From Atherix ibis (Eukaryota > Arthropoda > Insecta > Diptera > Athericidae), in contig OY282607.1 in assembly GCA_958298945.1 (NCBI GenBank), positions 52,677,020 through 52,741,019 of the forward strand: 64,000 bases of DNA, in the 5' to 3' direction. How positions within the stretch are numbered: the first letter of the stretch is position 1; each line of letters starts with the position of its first letter. This document shows positions 37,014 through 50,366 of this stretch, one piece after another. The position numbers and the translations under genes were made by a program. Under the pieces are notes generated by a model that was given only the letters and a program-made list of their open reading frames with translations, searched no databases and was not told the DNA's origin.

Positions 37014-38391
37014 GTAGTTTATTCCCACAGGTAAACAATTTTATTTACATATGTGTAGTGTGCAATAAGAAATAGGACGTATATCAAAAATATAGGCAGG
37101 ACGTTGATATCACGGCTTCAAGAAGTAAGATTTCTTATCATCCAGTTGTGACCAAAACTATTTATATCACACTTCCGAAAGCCATTCTATTGCCAAATCA
37201 AACTACTTAGTTTAATTCGTTAACAGAGAATCAATGAATAAAACATTTTCGAAGTACAACGGATTAAAATTGAAATGAGGTAATTTGTGTGAACTATTAA
37301 ACCGTAATTGTATGATAATTATCAGCGAATTTTAAATATACTGTCGTTACCGGAGCAGCTTTTTTATGTTCCGCTCTCACAAATAGCATTTGAAAGTACC
37401 AAACCCAAGAGTAGAGTTTTCGATCAGGATTTTCCCCATCTACATATATATCGAATATAATTGAATCAACGACTGGACGGCCATGATATCACCTTTAAAA
37501 AAGGTCCTAATATTAGAATTCTCCTGCCCAATGGTGGGGTTCATGTTAGCTGCTCAAAACTTTTCCAGGAATTATAATAATTTTGTGAAATTCAAGAAAT
37601 TCAAGCACCTGTTCAAACTATTCGGGATATCGTGAATAGTCCCCTCTTACAAAAACTGAAGCAAATTCAGTAAAAAGGTAAAAGGGGGCCTTGCTCCTTT
37701 ATTTAAAAAAAAATCAATTAAATTTATTAATCTCAGAGTTACACAAGATTAGAGTATTTTTACAATTTATTTTATTTCCTACCACAAATTATGTATGTTA
37801 ATAAGTAAAATTATATTGTCCATGAATAATAATACGCCTAGTTAAAAATATGCAAAAATATAAATTGTCTACTTTTCAAAATATTTTGAAATTTTTCACG
37901 AACAACAAACAGTCTTTTCCATTTTTTTCCCAATATTTACAAATAAAAACTAAATAAAGTATCTTGTTTGGTTGCAGTTGATAGGAGTAAAAAAAAAATG
38001 AAAGAAATGTCACGTTTTGATATTTGCTAAAATATTTATTTACGTAGAATTAACCAATTAATATACACAATATATTATTGTTTTTTTTTTGCTCAATGTC
38101 CAAGGTAAAAACAATATTTATATAATATTTAAATAAATTATTGTATTTTTTATTTATTCGACAAAGAATTTATTCAAAAATCGAAATTTAAATACGGCGA
38201 TTATAAAGTAACTGAAAGGGGTGACGGGAAGAGGGGTAGGAATACATTGTATAATAATAAAGTTATAAGAAATAAGTACCTTAAGTTTGATCAAATACTA
38301 AGTAAATAAAATATTTTTTCGGTATTTTTACGTTTGTAGAATTTAAAAAAAAAACTATTTTACAAAATCGCCAAAATCTTGTTATTCGCTG
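37014..38391. other. AT-rich DNA with one coding-like relic
   Basis: Apart from the relic at 37461-37671, nothing was recognised; 37740-38380 is strongly AT-rich. Confidence 0.35.
37461..37671 (+). pseudogene. Unidentified coding-like relic
   Basis: Two short successive frames with protein-like composition in AT-rich surroundings: LDGHDITFKKGPNIRILLP followed by NGGVHVSCSKLFQEL and a stop, then in another frame FCEIQEIQAPVQTIRDIVNS then PLLQKLKQIQ and a stop. I do not recognise the family; a retrotransposon gag or a decayed host exon are both possible. Confidence 0.25.
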
Positions 38392-38739
38392 TATTCGATT
38401 GGACCAATTTTGCTACTGTGCAGTAGTTCGCAGTAGATTCTCAATAAAATGAACAATTTACTTGACAGTAGTAAAATATAACCTGAAAATAGTCAACAAC
38501 AATACCGAGTTTACTCACACATAAACAATAAAAACTGAGTTTATTCACACATAAAAAATACTGACCAAAATATGACTCTTCAACATAACCAACGAACCCG
38601 CAAAACTATCTATTTTCACCTTAGCAACTAGAATCCACCTAACGTAAATTGTATGCGCAACTACTGCGACAATCTACTGCCCTGTTCGATGATGACAGCT
38701 ACACAACTGCTGCAGTATCAAATTGGGTCCAACCGAATA
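38392..38739 (+). mobile_element. MITE, copy 2 (about 344 bp)
   Basis: Terminal inverted repeats ttcgattggaccaattttgc and (reverse strand) ttcggttggacccaatttga, flanked by TA at 38392-38393 and 38738-38739. The interior matches the reverse complement of copy 1 at 23843-24211: aaatatgac-cttcaacataaccaacgaac and two tandem ctgagtttattcacacataa-like segments. It is non-coding. Confidence 0.8.
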
Positions 38740-39715
38740 TAGCTAATGATTGTTAATTTGTTGTGTTATTCTCTCCACACACTCTCTGTTCCATTTTGCT
38801 ACAATTCTTGGCCAAAGTTTGTGCAGTGTTTTTGGTAGATTAGCATAGAGAGAGGGATATAACTTATCAAACGTGCTCATAAATTTTCTGCAGGATATGA
38901 GTGTGAGTAGCAAAATGAGCAGTTCAAAACTTTAAATTGCTGAGCTTTAATCCACTCTTTTGTGCAGCAAGTTGTTGAAATGACGTCCGAAATATATTTA
39001 CCCCAATAACTTAGTTAACCTGAATTTGAGTCGAGTCTCCAAAATTGATACACATACACGTATATCAATATGCATAACTTCATTGGTTATTAAATTTTCT
39101 ATCGATTATTTATGATTATTAATTTAAATAAGCAAAGAGATCGTGACGACTTAAACATGAATCAATTTTAAATAAATTTTGTAAGAGCTTCTGTTATCTT
39201 TAATTTCGATAATGATTAATTAGCCATTAGTTCTGAAAAGAAAGTTATTATTTTTCATTAAATAATTAATGAAAAATTAATTAGCCATTAGTTCTGAAAA
39301 GAAAGGTATTTTTCATTAAATCATTCACATCAGTTCGGTATTATAAATAAGAAGCATATTGAAAAGTAATAAGAAATTACCCAAGCTTTTTTTAAAAACA
39401 AACAAAATATATAAATATCATAAAATATTATTCATAAGTAGGACGTACAACAGCTCAATAACAATTTACACAAACATTGAAAAAATTGTCAAATTTTCGG
39501 GATTTTCAGTTAATTTTTAATTCAACACAAATTAAAAAGGAACTCAATTTAAATGAACATTAATCAATAATTATTTAAGACCATCGATGCTGCGGAGGAT
39601 GCTTTAATTATTCAAATGGAAAATAAAATAGTTTATAACTGAAAAATTAAATCTTCAATAGCCTGAAATCAAAATGATACAATATTTTATGGAATACTGG
39701 CCGGTCAGGTTAAAC
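38740..39715. other. AT-rich DNA
   Basis: A pair of short opposed segments (ccattttgctaca near 38791, gtgagtagcaaaatg near 38903) may be another MITE scrap. A tandem duplication is listed separately. No gene was seen. Confidence 0.3.
39215..39322. repeat. Tandem duplication, 61-bp period
   Basis: attaattagccattagttct with gaaaagaaag and a tatttttcattaaat tail occurs at 39215 and again at 39276, with one 3-4 bp indel. Confidence 0.85.
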
Positions 39716-41051
39716 CTTAGATTAAAGAATACCTGGATAGACCCGTACGTCAGATTTCCGTATATGTATGGTATACGCAAATTTCTGGATTAATTATTAC
39801 AGAAGCGGCGAGAAATCGTAACGCTTGCATACTTTTGTGTAGATTTTTTTATGGAGGCATGACACCCACTGACATCTAGTTTTCGTAATAGAAATTTATT
39901 GAATTGCAAAAGCATAATTTATATTTATTTTAATTCACTTATTGGAAACAAAAATACAATTTAAACACAACGATAGACAATGTTTATTTTTTGTACAATC
40001 TTTTGATATGAAATGGAATTGTATTTTAGGTTTATTATTTATTTGGTAAATATCAATTAAATATCAAGCTTATCAAGGTTTGTAGACTTTCGGAGAATTT
40101 TAACAAACGCCATTGTCCATAAAAGTGGTAGCATATCGAAATGCTTGCATACTTTTGCTGTTCTTATTTTGGCACTTATGGGAAAGTGCAAGTGCAAGTT
40201 AAAGTGTGGTTGTTATGCTTTTGGAAGTATTTACGAAAAAGTAATTATTTATATAAATAGTAACATTTAATAGGAAGTTTTTGTTTCAGAAAATCAAGTG
40301 TTTTATAAAGAATTGCTGGTAATTCAATGGAATGAGGAGGCCGGGAATTTCTTTCTTTCGGTAAGTTGACATTTTCATTTTTATTAGAGAAATTAATAAA
40401 AATTGAGTTTATAATGTGTTTAATTGACTTTTAATGAGTTATTTGGTCCGAAAGTCGTTAAAAAGTTAAAACTTCGTCATTCAATAAATGTAAACAAATG
40501 TGAAGTTGACAGTTCAATGTTTACCAAAAAATAGTTCAGTGCCGGCGTACGTAAAGTGTGTGTAAGAAAATTTAAAGGAAATTAAGTGCAGATGGGTTAA
40601 ATAAATATTTAAAGTGACTATGATTATTCATTCAACCCATCTGCTCTTAATGATTATAGTATCAGGTTTTATTATTTTTATGCTAGGCAAGTCTAAAAAT
40701 TTGTCGAAGTGCTGAAAAACAAATCCGACAGAAGGTGGTGGTGCATTTAAATTAAATTAAAAATAAAAAATGTTTTTTTTTCAAATTAAATTTAAATGCG
40801 CATACCTATTTCGATTAATATTTAAAAAATTCGCAATATAAAAAAATCTATTTTTTAACGCATAAATGACATTACACACATCAAAATGGTTTTAAACGAA
40901 CCGCTTCGATCGTACACTAAAGTTTAAAATTGGCCCCTACTGATTTACGCCCTTTCTGTTATTTTGCATGTGCATGCGTTCTACGAACGCATTGCCAACA
41001 AAATTTGGCCAGAATTTTTGTGTAGAGGCCTATCCAGCTCTATAATCTAAG
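39716..41051 (+). mobile_element. THAP-leader TIR element, copy 3 (1336 bp)
   Basis: Begins cttagattaaagaatacctg and ends ctataatctaag. Flanking octamers ggttaaac (39708-39715) and ggtccacc (41052-41059) agree at five of eight positions, so the target duplication is decayed or absent. The leader exon at 40293-40360 has ATC in place of ATG, but GTAAGT is kept. It carries the 60-bp segment near 40021-40080. A hairpin with 15-bp arms (40588-40602 and 40630-40644, gcagatgggtt) is found only in this copy. Confidence 0.85.
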
Positions 41052-44000
41052 GGTCCACCATCGTAGGTATTCCTACATAACCTATGTATCGACCAAGAAG
41101 TAAGGCTTTAGCATCCCATAAAAATTGAGCGGTTGTCACCGATTTTAACAACGTGATTATTATTATAACAAAAACAGATTTAATAGTTAAACTTAGAAGT
41201 ATCTTCAAAAGTTTCGAATAAACAAGTTTTTTTATTCAGTATCAGTTGTTATCCTTTCTTTAATTTTTAATTCGATCTTACATATCTAGGCGATCGATCA
41301 AACACCGTAAAATGATCACTCCCTAAACGCATTTATAATTGTTTCGCTTAAAAATTCTACTTTCAATGTAATTTTCAACACTTATATTTTAATAAAATTT
41401 TAAATTAGCATGTCTTATTTTTAAAAAATTAAACTACCTTTTCTTCAACGTGCAAGTATTTGAAAATATTATTGTATTTATTTATTTGAATATCCAAATT
41501 TTTTCTAAGTGGTGATTTTTTCTCAGTAAACCATCTTTTATTGATTTAAAGTACGATTCGTATACCTTTCTCAGTACTGTTATAGGACCAATTTTCTAAG
41601 AAACTGTAAAATCTTCTGAAATTTGTATTTTTTGAAGAAATTACAATATTTTGTGTGTCCATATTATTTTATGATCTCAGCGTGTATTTTTTTTAAAGAA
41701 AAACCAGTCATAAAAGTATGTTTCGAAATTATTTGGAAATGAAACAGATACCAAAGTTCTTATTAATGGTTATTATTTCTTTAAAAATTAAAAATACTAA
41801 AAATAAGAGACTTAAACTCTTATTTTTAGTATTTTTAATTTCCTGTCATATTCGATTTTTTCCGCTATAAAAAGTAGTTTAGTTTATGTGAAAATAAAGA
41901 GACGACATCCTTAAAACAATTTTTTATTAAGAATATTTTGGTATGTAATTTTTTTTTAATAGCCTTAGAATGGAGAAGTTCATGCTTTTTGCAAGACTAG
42001 TTTCAAGATATGGCAAGGTGTAAGAAATACTAATTCGCATGTCAAAAGTGTGCTTATCGCTTTGTATTTGCACTGATCGTGTTTGGGCACTCTTTTTACT
42101 GTTTCTCCTCCAGTTGAGCACTCTTTTTTGTGGTGAAAACCCAGTCAAACTGCTGGCAAAAAAACCCATGCATACACTTTAATAAAAGCTGTTTTTATTG
42201 GTTGAAAAATTGTAAAATGCGACAGGGAAAAATAAAATGCTCGAATGCAGTGCTGGATCAGCTTGGAGTGTAGGTATAAACTTGTATTTAGTATTTATTA
42301 TAAACGAAAAGACTATTCAAAGAGTCAAGGCAACGTTCGTTCTTGCTTTCTTCAACGTTATTTCTTCTCCGTTTCTGTTCGTTGTCTGAAAAGACCAATT
42401 TTCTTAAAAGGTAAATTATTCGAAATATTATCGAAGCAGTATAGTATGCATGTGGGGTACATATGCCCATACAAGTATACCATATAAGATAATTTTTTAT
42501 AAACTTCTGGAGTAAGAGATGTGATTCATCTTGCTTTTAAATTTATTTATAATAACTATAGTCACACACACACTACAAAAATGTTCTTTGTACTTTTTAC
42601 CCTTTTCAATTATGAGCATTTCTTCTATCTGAGAGTGTATTTGATTTTGCAAATGTATTTCCAATGATAAAACGGCTGATAGATAGGTATGCAAATCGTG
42701 TTATTGTGGTGGAAACTTGATCTAAGAAATTTTCTTTTGCAAAAGAACTTCACTATCTTAAAAAAGAGATGGCTATTTAGGTCTGTATACGAGTACACAA
42801 TTCGAAGAGTTTGTTTAACTGGTCATGCAACATGATCGCATCATATTTAAACTTCCTTTACCCGCATCATACTCATTCAATTAATGATATTTGCAGGTGG
42901 AGTTATTGTGCACAAATAGGTAATGGAGAAGGAAAAAATTCCTAAAAAAAACAAGGAAAAACTTGAAAATGAAGGAAACTGGAATTGTGGTTAAATGACG
43001 ATGATTGTCGCTGTTGGAGAGTCAATGAACTGAAAATGACCTAAATTATTATGTTGACGATTGATGGAAGAACGAACCTTGTAGATCATCATTTTTCAAC
43101 AAAAAAAAATAACTTCTTGGTTATAATTGAACTGTATTTATTTTCTTGGGTTTGTATTCATCATCGCCAACATCATCATTATCATTACAGCTATAATCAT
43201 TCTCTTTTCCATTATGGCTATCACTTCTACCATCGCCGACCGTCATAGACTATTCCGTACCAAAGTTATTGACGGACTATTATTGGTAATTTCAATAAAC
43301 CGGATTTCAAAATGAGTTTTTCCTTCCTCTCATCGGTAGCTATTAGCTATTAAGTTCGAAAGAGCATTGCAGAAATATAGAGTTGGTTTAAATAAAATCT
43401 GACTCGTTTTTTCTTTGTACATCATTGTAAGTATTTCCACAAAAATTTTCGCTTGTATTGCGAATATCTAATATAATCTAAAATATACCGTAGTACATCC
43501 ATGCATATTTTGTTCCTTTTTTCTTAGTGGTATAAGTACACTTATTGCGATAGACTGCCATTAATAATTTTACGTTAGTTGTTGCTTTTGTGTAATTTAT
43601 TGTATATACAATATAAAGTGAAATGGAAATAAGAGAAAGAAAATCATCTAAAGGGAGCGAGACACAGTCACACAGGAAATCAGCATTTGCTAGTATACAT
43701 ATATAAGTACGTTCTCCTCCTACTTCTAGATAGGCAGGCCATTTGGGCATTAGAAAGTATTAATTCAGAAAAATATTTTTTAACAAAAGGCGATTTTATA
43801 GAAGAAAATGATCTGTCACTGCAGGGATTTTTTTTAAATATTTCTATTGATTGTATAAGACTGGATTTTTATAATTACTTATGTAGCTGAGTTTTTTTTC
43901 TAAAAAATTTTCTAATTTTTTGTTTGTTTTTTTTTTGGAAAAAGAAAATTTAACTTCGATAATTCGTTATTGCTCAATACTCGATACTCTTATATATAGT

Positions 44001-45779
44001 TTTATAAAAATACATATGCACAAAAACACATAAAGAAAAATATTGAAAAAAGAAAAGAAAAATTAATAAAAAAAGAAGTTGAAAGGCATTTGAAAAAAAA
44101 AAAAAACTATATATATTCGCTGTATTGTCGGCCATATTTTCACTTTCGATTTTCTTGCATGGAATTTCAGTTTCAATACTACAACTACTTCCGTTTTATA
44201 ATAAAACGTGGAAGAAACTGTTACCTGTTGTTTATTATTTTTTCGTATAATTTTATTTTCATGTGAACACACTGCCTATTTTATTGTATTATTCGAACAG
44301 GGTAGAGACAACAATTTTCACAAAACGAAAAACTAACCTTATTTCTACAATGTTTTTTTTTTTTTTTGATCTTCTACAAGTAATTAATTTATTTCTCTTT
44401 AAATATCAATTAAACTAAAGTTATTAATTAATTTTTTAACATGATTTCTTCTTTTTAATTTATTAAAATTTTTTTTTAAAACTATTTTAATTAAAACAAC
44501 TTACAATAAATTCCTTTTTTTTTAGTGGTGGAAGGAGAAGAATTGCAAGTTAAATGTAATTGTTGTTATATTTTAGATAATAATCAGTCATGTACGAACT
44601 AAAAAAATAATAAAACTCGATAATTTCTGACTGTGGCTGTGAGACAGCTTTACTTTCTATAATCCAAATTGAAGTTTAAGAGAAAAAATTTTTTTTTTCT
44701 GTTTTACATGTATAGACAGAAAATAGGAAAATATTTTTAAAAAAAGTGTATAATTAATACTATTTTTCCAAATTTTTCTCTTAAGTTTTTGTGTTGTTAA
44801 AATAAAAATTTTCGTTCAGTTCAATATCACGTTAAATACACTCGTATATCACCACTTTCCTTTATCTAATATTTTTTTTATATAATAGATGAAATTTTTA
44901 AAATTAATAAACAAAATGTTAACAGTTTGTTTAAAACAGAAAATTATTAAACAATTCAATAATTTAGTTAATTGCACTGGACATTTCGTTACACTTGGTG
45001 GAGGAGATAGTGAATATTTTATAAAATAATTTTTATCTATTATTATAAATTGTCTCAACAAAAAAAAATTAACAAAATTTACGCACAATCAAAAATATTA
45101 GCAACTGCTGTATTTTCAATCATAGAAAAACCATTATGCAAAACAAATTTACGAAATATAGCAATACTAATTACCTTTTTTTTTCTTCTATATTATATGG
45201 CTTTTTTTTAACAAATTGAAAATAAGCAAAATCGAAACTTATTTTTCTTAACTGTATCGACAATTTTCTAGAATTTCTTTTATAACTATTTTTTTATTTT
45301 TTTTATATAATTCAAATATAAAATTATTAAATTTTATATAAATAAAAATTTAACTTTTATATAAGCGCAGTGATGTGATTAGTGGATGTTAAACGAAATA
45401 AAAGTCAATTTATTCGATCTTATCCGGGAAGATCAATATTTCTTTTTTCTATTTTTTTTTTGGATTATTATTCTCTAAAGAGTACGTTTATTATTTAATT
45501 TTATTTATTTCCTTGAAAATTTGTTGTTGTTATTCATTTGTCGTTGTTATTTCCAATTTTTCCCTTTTCAATTTTGATGTTTTTTTGAAGTCTTCTCGGT
45601 TCGATTCGTTTTATAATTATTTTTTTTTACAGTTTCAAAAACAAACTTCTATTCAATTATTTTTTTTTCTATAAACATTTAACTTATTTTAAAAAATCCT
45701 TTTTTGAATATTATGATTGAAAATTGTTACAGGATTATTAACATCGTTTTTTTTGTTTTTATTTATAATAAACCGTACC
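41052..45779. other. Mostly single-copy-looking AT-rich DNA
   Basis: No mobile element or coding family was recognised. The parts 41990-42170 and 42780-43330 are less AT-biased and could be regulatory or exonic, but frames there (65-80 codons) have no domain signature. 44330-45700 is rich in T and A homopolymers. Confidence 0.3.
41785..41841. repeat. Perfect hairpin, 25-bp arms, 7-bp loop
   Basis: Arms 41785-41809 and 41817-41841 are exact reverse complements (aaattaaaaatactaaaaat plus aagag); the loop is acttaaa. The arms are AT-rich, so part of the match is compositional, but 25 exact pairs is striking. Confidence 0.9.
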
Positions 45780-46310
45780 GTAAAACCGATCAACCGCAAA
45801 ACTTAACTATACAAACCAAACAATCAGACATCGAGAGCAGCACTAGATTTGGGTTGAACAGAATATACAATTCGAACTTGGGACGGCTGGCTGGTAAGTT
45901 GGAGTTGGTAAGTTGTGGTTGTATCATGTGGTTGTGTTTCATTTGTCTGTATTTGGTCGTACCCGATTCATATCTAGTACTAGGCATATTTGCATGGTAA
46001 AAGCTGTTTTCTTTTGTAGCGTACACCCCGCGTATCTATTCTCTCTAACAATACGATTATTTGTTCCAGAGTTCCATTCAAAAACGATATCTGTACGATC
46101 GGCTGCATGCGTATTCACATCCGAAATCATTGTGCAGTATATAGAGAAGAGATCGCACACAAACACAAACGTGTACATGCACTTGTCGGGTCCGCTCGTT
46201 AAGCATACACCGTGACGCGATCGATAGTTCCGCGCACTGCACTACACCGCAATTGCAAACACCACTACTACTACTTGCTGGGATCTTAAACATGCCACAG
46301 TGCTACGATC
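45780..46310. other. Complex, less AT-rich island, possible regulatory or 5' exon DNA
   Basis: Compared with its flanks this stretch has balanced base use, scattered CpG (cgcgatcgatagttccgcgc near 46216-46235) and CA/GT-rich parts (cgcacacaaacacaaacg). Overlapping open frames on both strands (70-100 codons) lack domain signatures, so none is called. It may be a promoter-proximal or untranslated exon region of a gene outside the window; this is inference only. Confidence 0.25.
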
Positions 46311-49300
46311 GTTTTTACTTTTTTGTGGTCATTTCCATGGCTTACGAATGCCAAAGAGTACTCAACAACATTATCATGCGGATCATCGAAGAAAGTTTCG
46401 AAAATTTAATTCATTCGTACACAGGCATAAGATTACATTCAAAAATCTGATCATACTTAATAGAGTATGTATTTTTTTTTCTAAACAAATGTAGGTTTTA
46501 TAATCTCAATTATTTTTAATACAAATAATTAACATATCTCTTTAAAAAAAAAAAAACATTCTCAATATTTAAAAATGAAAAATACTTTCAGCAATTATTT
46601 TATACATAACTGAAGTGCATGCAACCAGCATATATACTTATTGCACAAAAAATATTATGGTTAATATGGTTTCGGTCAAGTTAATATGGGCTTCTTTTTA
46701 TATTCGTTCGCCTTTTTTTCCATTATTTCTGTTTTATATGCTCTGTTAATCAAACTATTTAATATTTTTTTCTTCAAATAAATAGTTGGCAATGTTTATA
46801 ACTATGAACTGTGAAGAGGTGGTGATAATCGATTGAAATTATGGATAGATTTTCGTCTAATATTAAATTTTATTTATTTAGTTGAAATAAAGTCATAGTG
46901 TTTAAGCTGTATTAAAAAGTCTCCTTTAAGACTACTGCTGCAATCTCTACTATAAGGACCTGCAAAGTTTTCATTTCATTAAATCTTTTCTAGTTTAAAA
47001 AAAACGTGCTTATTAATATTATTGTTCTATTGAAACAATTTAAATATTTAAAAAAAAGTAGAAAGTCGATCTTGATAGTATTCAAGCATCATTAAAAGTT
47101 GCATTTTGGATATAACAAATAGTATTTGACTATTCTTTCAGTAAATAAACAATAAATTATTTGCTATAAATATATAAATTTATTTGAAAATATCTGCGCT
47201 CGTCTTAGGATATGAAAAAGCTTCTTAGTTCTTACCAAAAATAAAGAAAACTGAAAATATTTTTTTAAAAAATATTCTATAAAAATATACTTATTGTGAA
47301 AAAGATTTATAAAGATTCAAGACAAGCTATAAAATTTAAAATATTTCATTTTTTATAGTAGAGTTATTTTTATTTCAATCAGATTTTTCAAAAAATTAAT
47401 ACTTGCCAATTTATAGATAAATGAGTAGCACAAGATCAGGGGCATAATTATAGCAACAGACTTCCTCTACTGTTGCTGCTAAATTTTGTTTGGAGTGAGT
47501 CCGCATTTTTTTGAAGTTTTCGAGTTTTTGGAATATTACAGAATTTTACTAGTAGGATGGTAGTGAAAGACAAAAAGCCTTAAAGAAGCAAATGGCAATA
47601 GACTAAGAAGAAAAGTGTGTGATATATAGGGGAGGATAAAATGTAGCGCTCCATTAAAGACTATAATCAGCAAAAATACGGAATAGTAGAAAACTAAAGA
47701 CGAAGCTTAATTCCCAAAGAAAAGCCCAACTCACTGGTTTATAGGATTAGAAAGATAAAAATGATCTATCGTCAGATCTCTAACATTGCATTACTTAATG
47801 TTGCATAAATTAAAAATTACCCTGAAGTATTTGCTAAATTTTTCATGTCTCTGGCAACACTGTCAACCGGTCAGAGTCAATCCTCTTCTCGCGTCTGTAG
47901 CTTTGAACTTTTACTGGCAGCTAATGTGAAGACTTTTTTTCATTTGATACATTGGCACCGACTGGTACAGCATGCAACGACTACCATATCACCACAAAAT
48001 GCACACACACTTGTCCCACAACCTTTATTATGGCTCAGTCGTAAACAATTTTCTATGTTTTATGTGTATTTAGTTTGATTACAGAATCGCTTTGTATATT
48101 TTATTATGGAGTAAATCAATGGGAATATATATATACGAGTATATATATTCATATTTGATGATAAATAGTGTGACTGACTGACATACGTAGAGATACCTGT
48201 ACGAATGTTTATTTAGCAAATCATTCATTAGCATCTACTCCAAAAGTAATCAAAGCTAGTAACAAAAACATATGGTCCTGTATATACTCGTAGTGTGTTG
48301 GTAGTAGAGGGCTTTACAGTTTGCCATCAGCTGAAAAAAAGCAAAAAGAGTGTAATTATTTATGATTGTCTAAACTTTTTTTTATTTAGATTTTTTCTCA
48401 AGTTTTTGTAGTTGTTTTTTTTTTGGGGTTTTCATGGAAAAACATTGTTTTTTTTTAAATATCACAAAAACTGATTAGAAAAACTAAACATTTTTTATTT
48501 GATATTAACCAATTTTAAGAGATCCACACTTATGCGAGTGCATTACTTTATGCCAATAATATTTGCACTTTTCTAACAAAATTGTTTTTTTTTTTAAATA
48601 TATTATTACCAAATTTTGTTTTGTTTATTTCTATTCTATTTGATAAATAAAAGCCCCAAAAAAAACACTTTGGCGACATCTCCAATTTTATTTGGCGAAT
48701 GAACTAATAAAATGCCAACAATATCACATAATTTTTTGACATGATAAGAGGGCAATCGGTCATTAGTTATTATAATGCAGTTGTGAAGTGTTGATAAATG
48801 CGTCGTCACTTGCTTTATCAGTTCAGTTGTGATCATGTGCAACAAACAGGTGACGGGGAAATGGCTGGATGCTTTTGGGGGCGGTAATAAGTGTGCTGGC
48901 AATATGAAAAACTGATTGAGGGCAATCTGTTTTGATTTGATTAAACAATACTTTTTCCATTTTGAGAAACAATAACAATCCGCCTATTTTTGTTCAAACG
49001 AACGAGCATACGCGAACGAGTCCATATATTTCTTTGGGGCACAGAAGATGCAATAATGCGCAATTAATTCCCTTTGTAAACAATGCCTGTATAATGAAAA
49101 AAAATGTGTTTTAATTGCTCTAATTGCGTCTTGTTGTTTGTCAAACCGAAATGAAATGAAAATAATCGCTTGCGTCGAACGAAAACTTAACCAGGAGGAT
49201 ATTATCATTTATAATTAGGCGCGTGCGAAAGTAAAAATTATTGTTACAACATCTGAGAAATTCTCAGAATTCATTAAAAATAATGAAATCTTGAGTCTTG

Positions 49301-50366
49301 GAGAAGGAACAAAATAAGATAAGAAATCAAATAAAAATGCATATTTCTTTTTTGGTATTTTAGGATTTTCCGATTTCTCGCAATATACCCGTTCTAAGAG
49401 ATTATTCAATAAAACTGAATAATTTCTCATATAAACCACAAAGTCTGAAAACTTTTTCCATCTGCAATATTAATTCGTAAATATTTTTTTTGTATTCAAA
49501 TCTATCGAAAGTTGTTTTTAGTATTTTGGGTATTGGAAAATACCCAAAATACTTTTATTGTACTTTTCTTACAAATACAAATCATATGAACTGTTTATGC
49601 CAGTAATAATTGGTGTCAGTTAGTGCTAATATTGTCAGTTGTTAGTTGTGCGCTCAGCGATGCTCTATGTTATCACCAGACCAACAACAGGTACCAAAGC
49701 CAGTTAGTTAGTAAGATTCGTAACGCAATTAGAGTTTGGGATTTTTCTTCAGAAATTTCACGTTTAAACGAACGAATATGCATACAGGAACACTACTCGT
49801 ACGTTGCTTTGATACTAGTTAATTTTTATACAAATGAGATTTGACTTTTTTTCTTCTCTCCTCTAATCATGATTTAAAGATTTGACCTTTTGAATGTCAC
49901 AAACATTGGAAATAAAGTTTTATTTTTCTTTATTTTTTGTATATTTATTAATACGAGTTTTTTTTTTGTGCTGGCAAAATTGGAATATGATGTCATAATT
50001 GAAATGATTCCTTTTGCGTTTGGCGGAAATTATATTTGCTCAAAATAAGGAATTAGGTTGATTTTCAGATTTGTTGATAGCTTTTACATAAGATTTGGTT
50101 AAATTTTCTCGAGGTTTTAATACTATTTAAGCATAGAATTCTGATAATTAATTATCTAGAGGAAATTTTAAGCATTTGCTGCTATTATAATTAAAAGAAA
50201 GTGGAAATGTATCAATTTTATAATATTTTCCAAATTCTTCAAAAGAAGTTATTATTTCGTAAGTTGGAAATGCTTAATACAAAAATATTGGCTATAGCAT
50301 ACTTTCGCTACAGCATATTTTCGTTATTATTTTTGTGGTACCATTTGAAACTTGCAATTTTTTATA
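46311..50366. other. Unassigned DNA
   Basis: AT-rich, with more complex parts at 47845-48060 and 48630-49210 (for example caaacaggtgacggggaaat). No coding domain, RNA gene or mobile element was recognised. Confidence 0.3.
49520..49553. repeat. Short perfect hairpin
   Basis: Arms 49520-49534 (agtattttgggtatt) and 49539-49553 are exact reverse complements with a 4-bp loop. Confidence 0.85.

Noticed and set aside
38785..38935. Opposed ccattttgctaca and gtgagtagcaaaatg as a third MITE copy
   Set aside because: Only about 13 bp match on each side and the interior does not resemble the other two copies.
45704..46215. Overlapping frames of 98 and 100 codons as exons
   Set aside because: Open frames on both strands overlap each other and none has a domain, a credible splice pattern or a coding signature.
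48636..49208. Minus-strand frames of 88 and 74 codons
   Set aside because: No recognisable domain; the stretch is more likely non-coding single-copy DNA.
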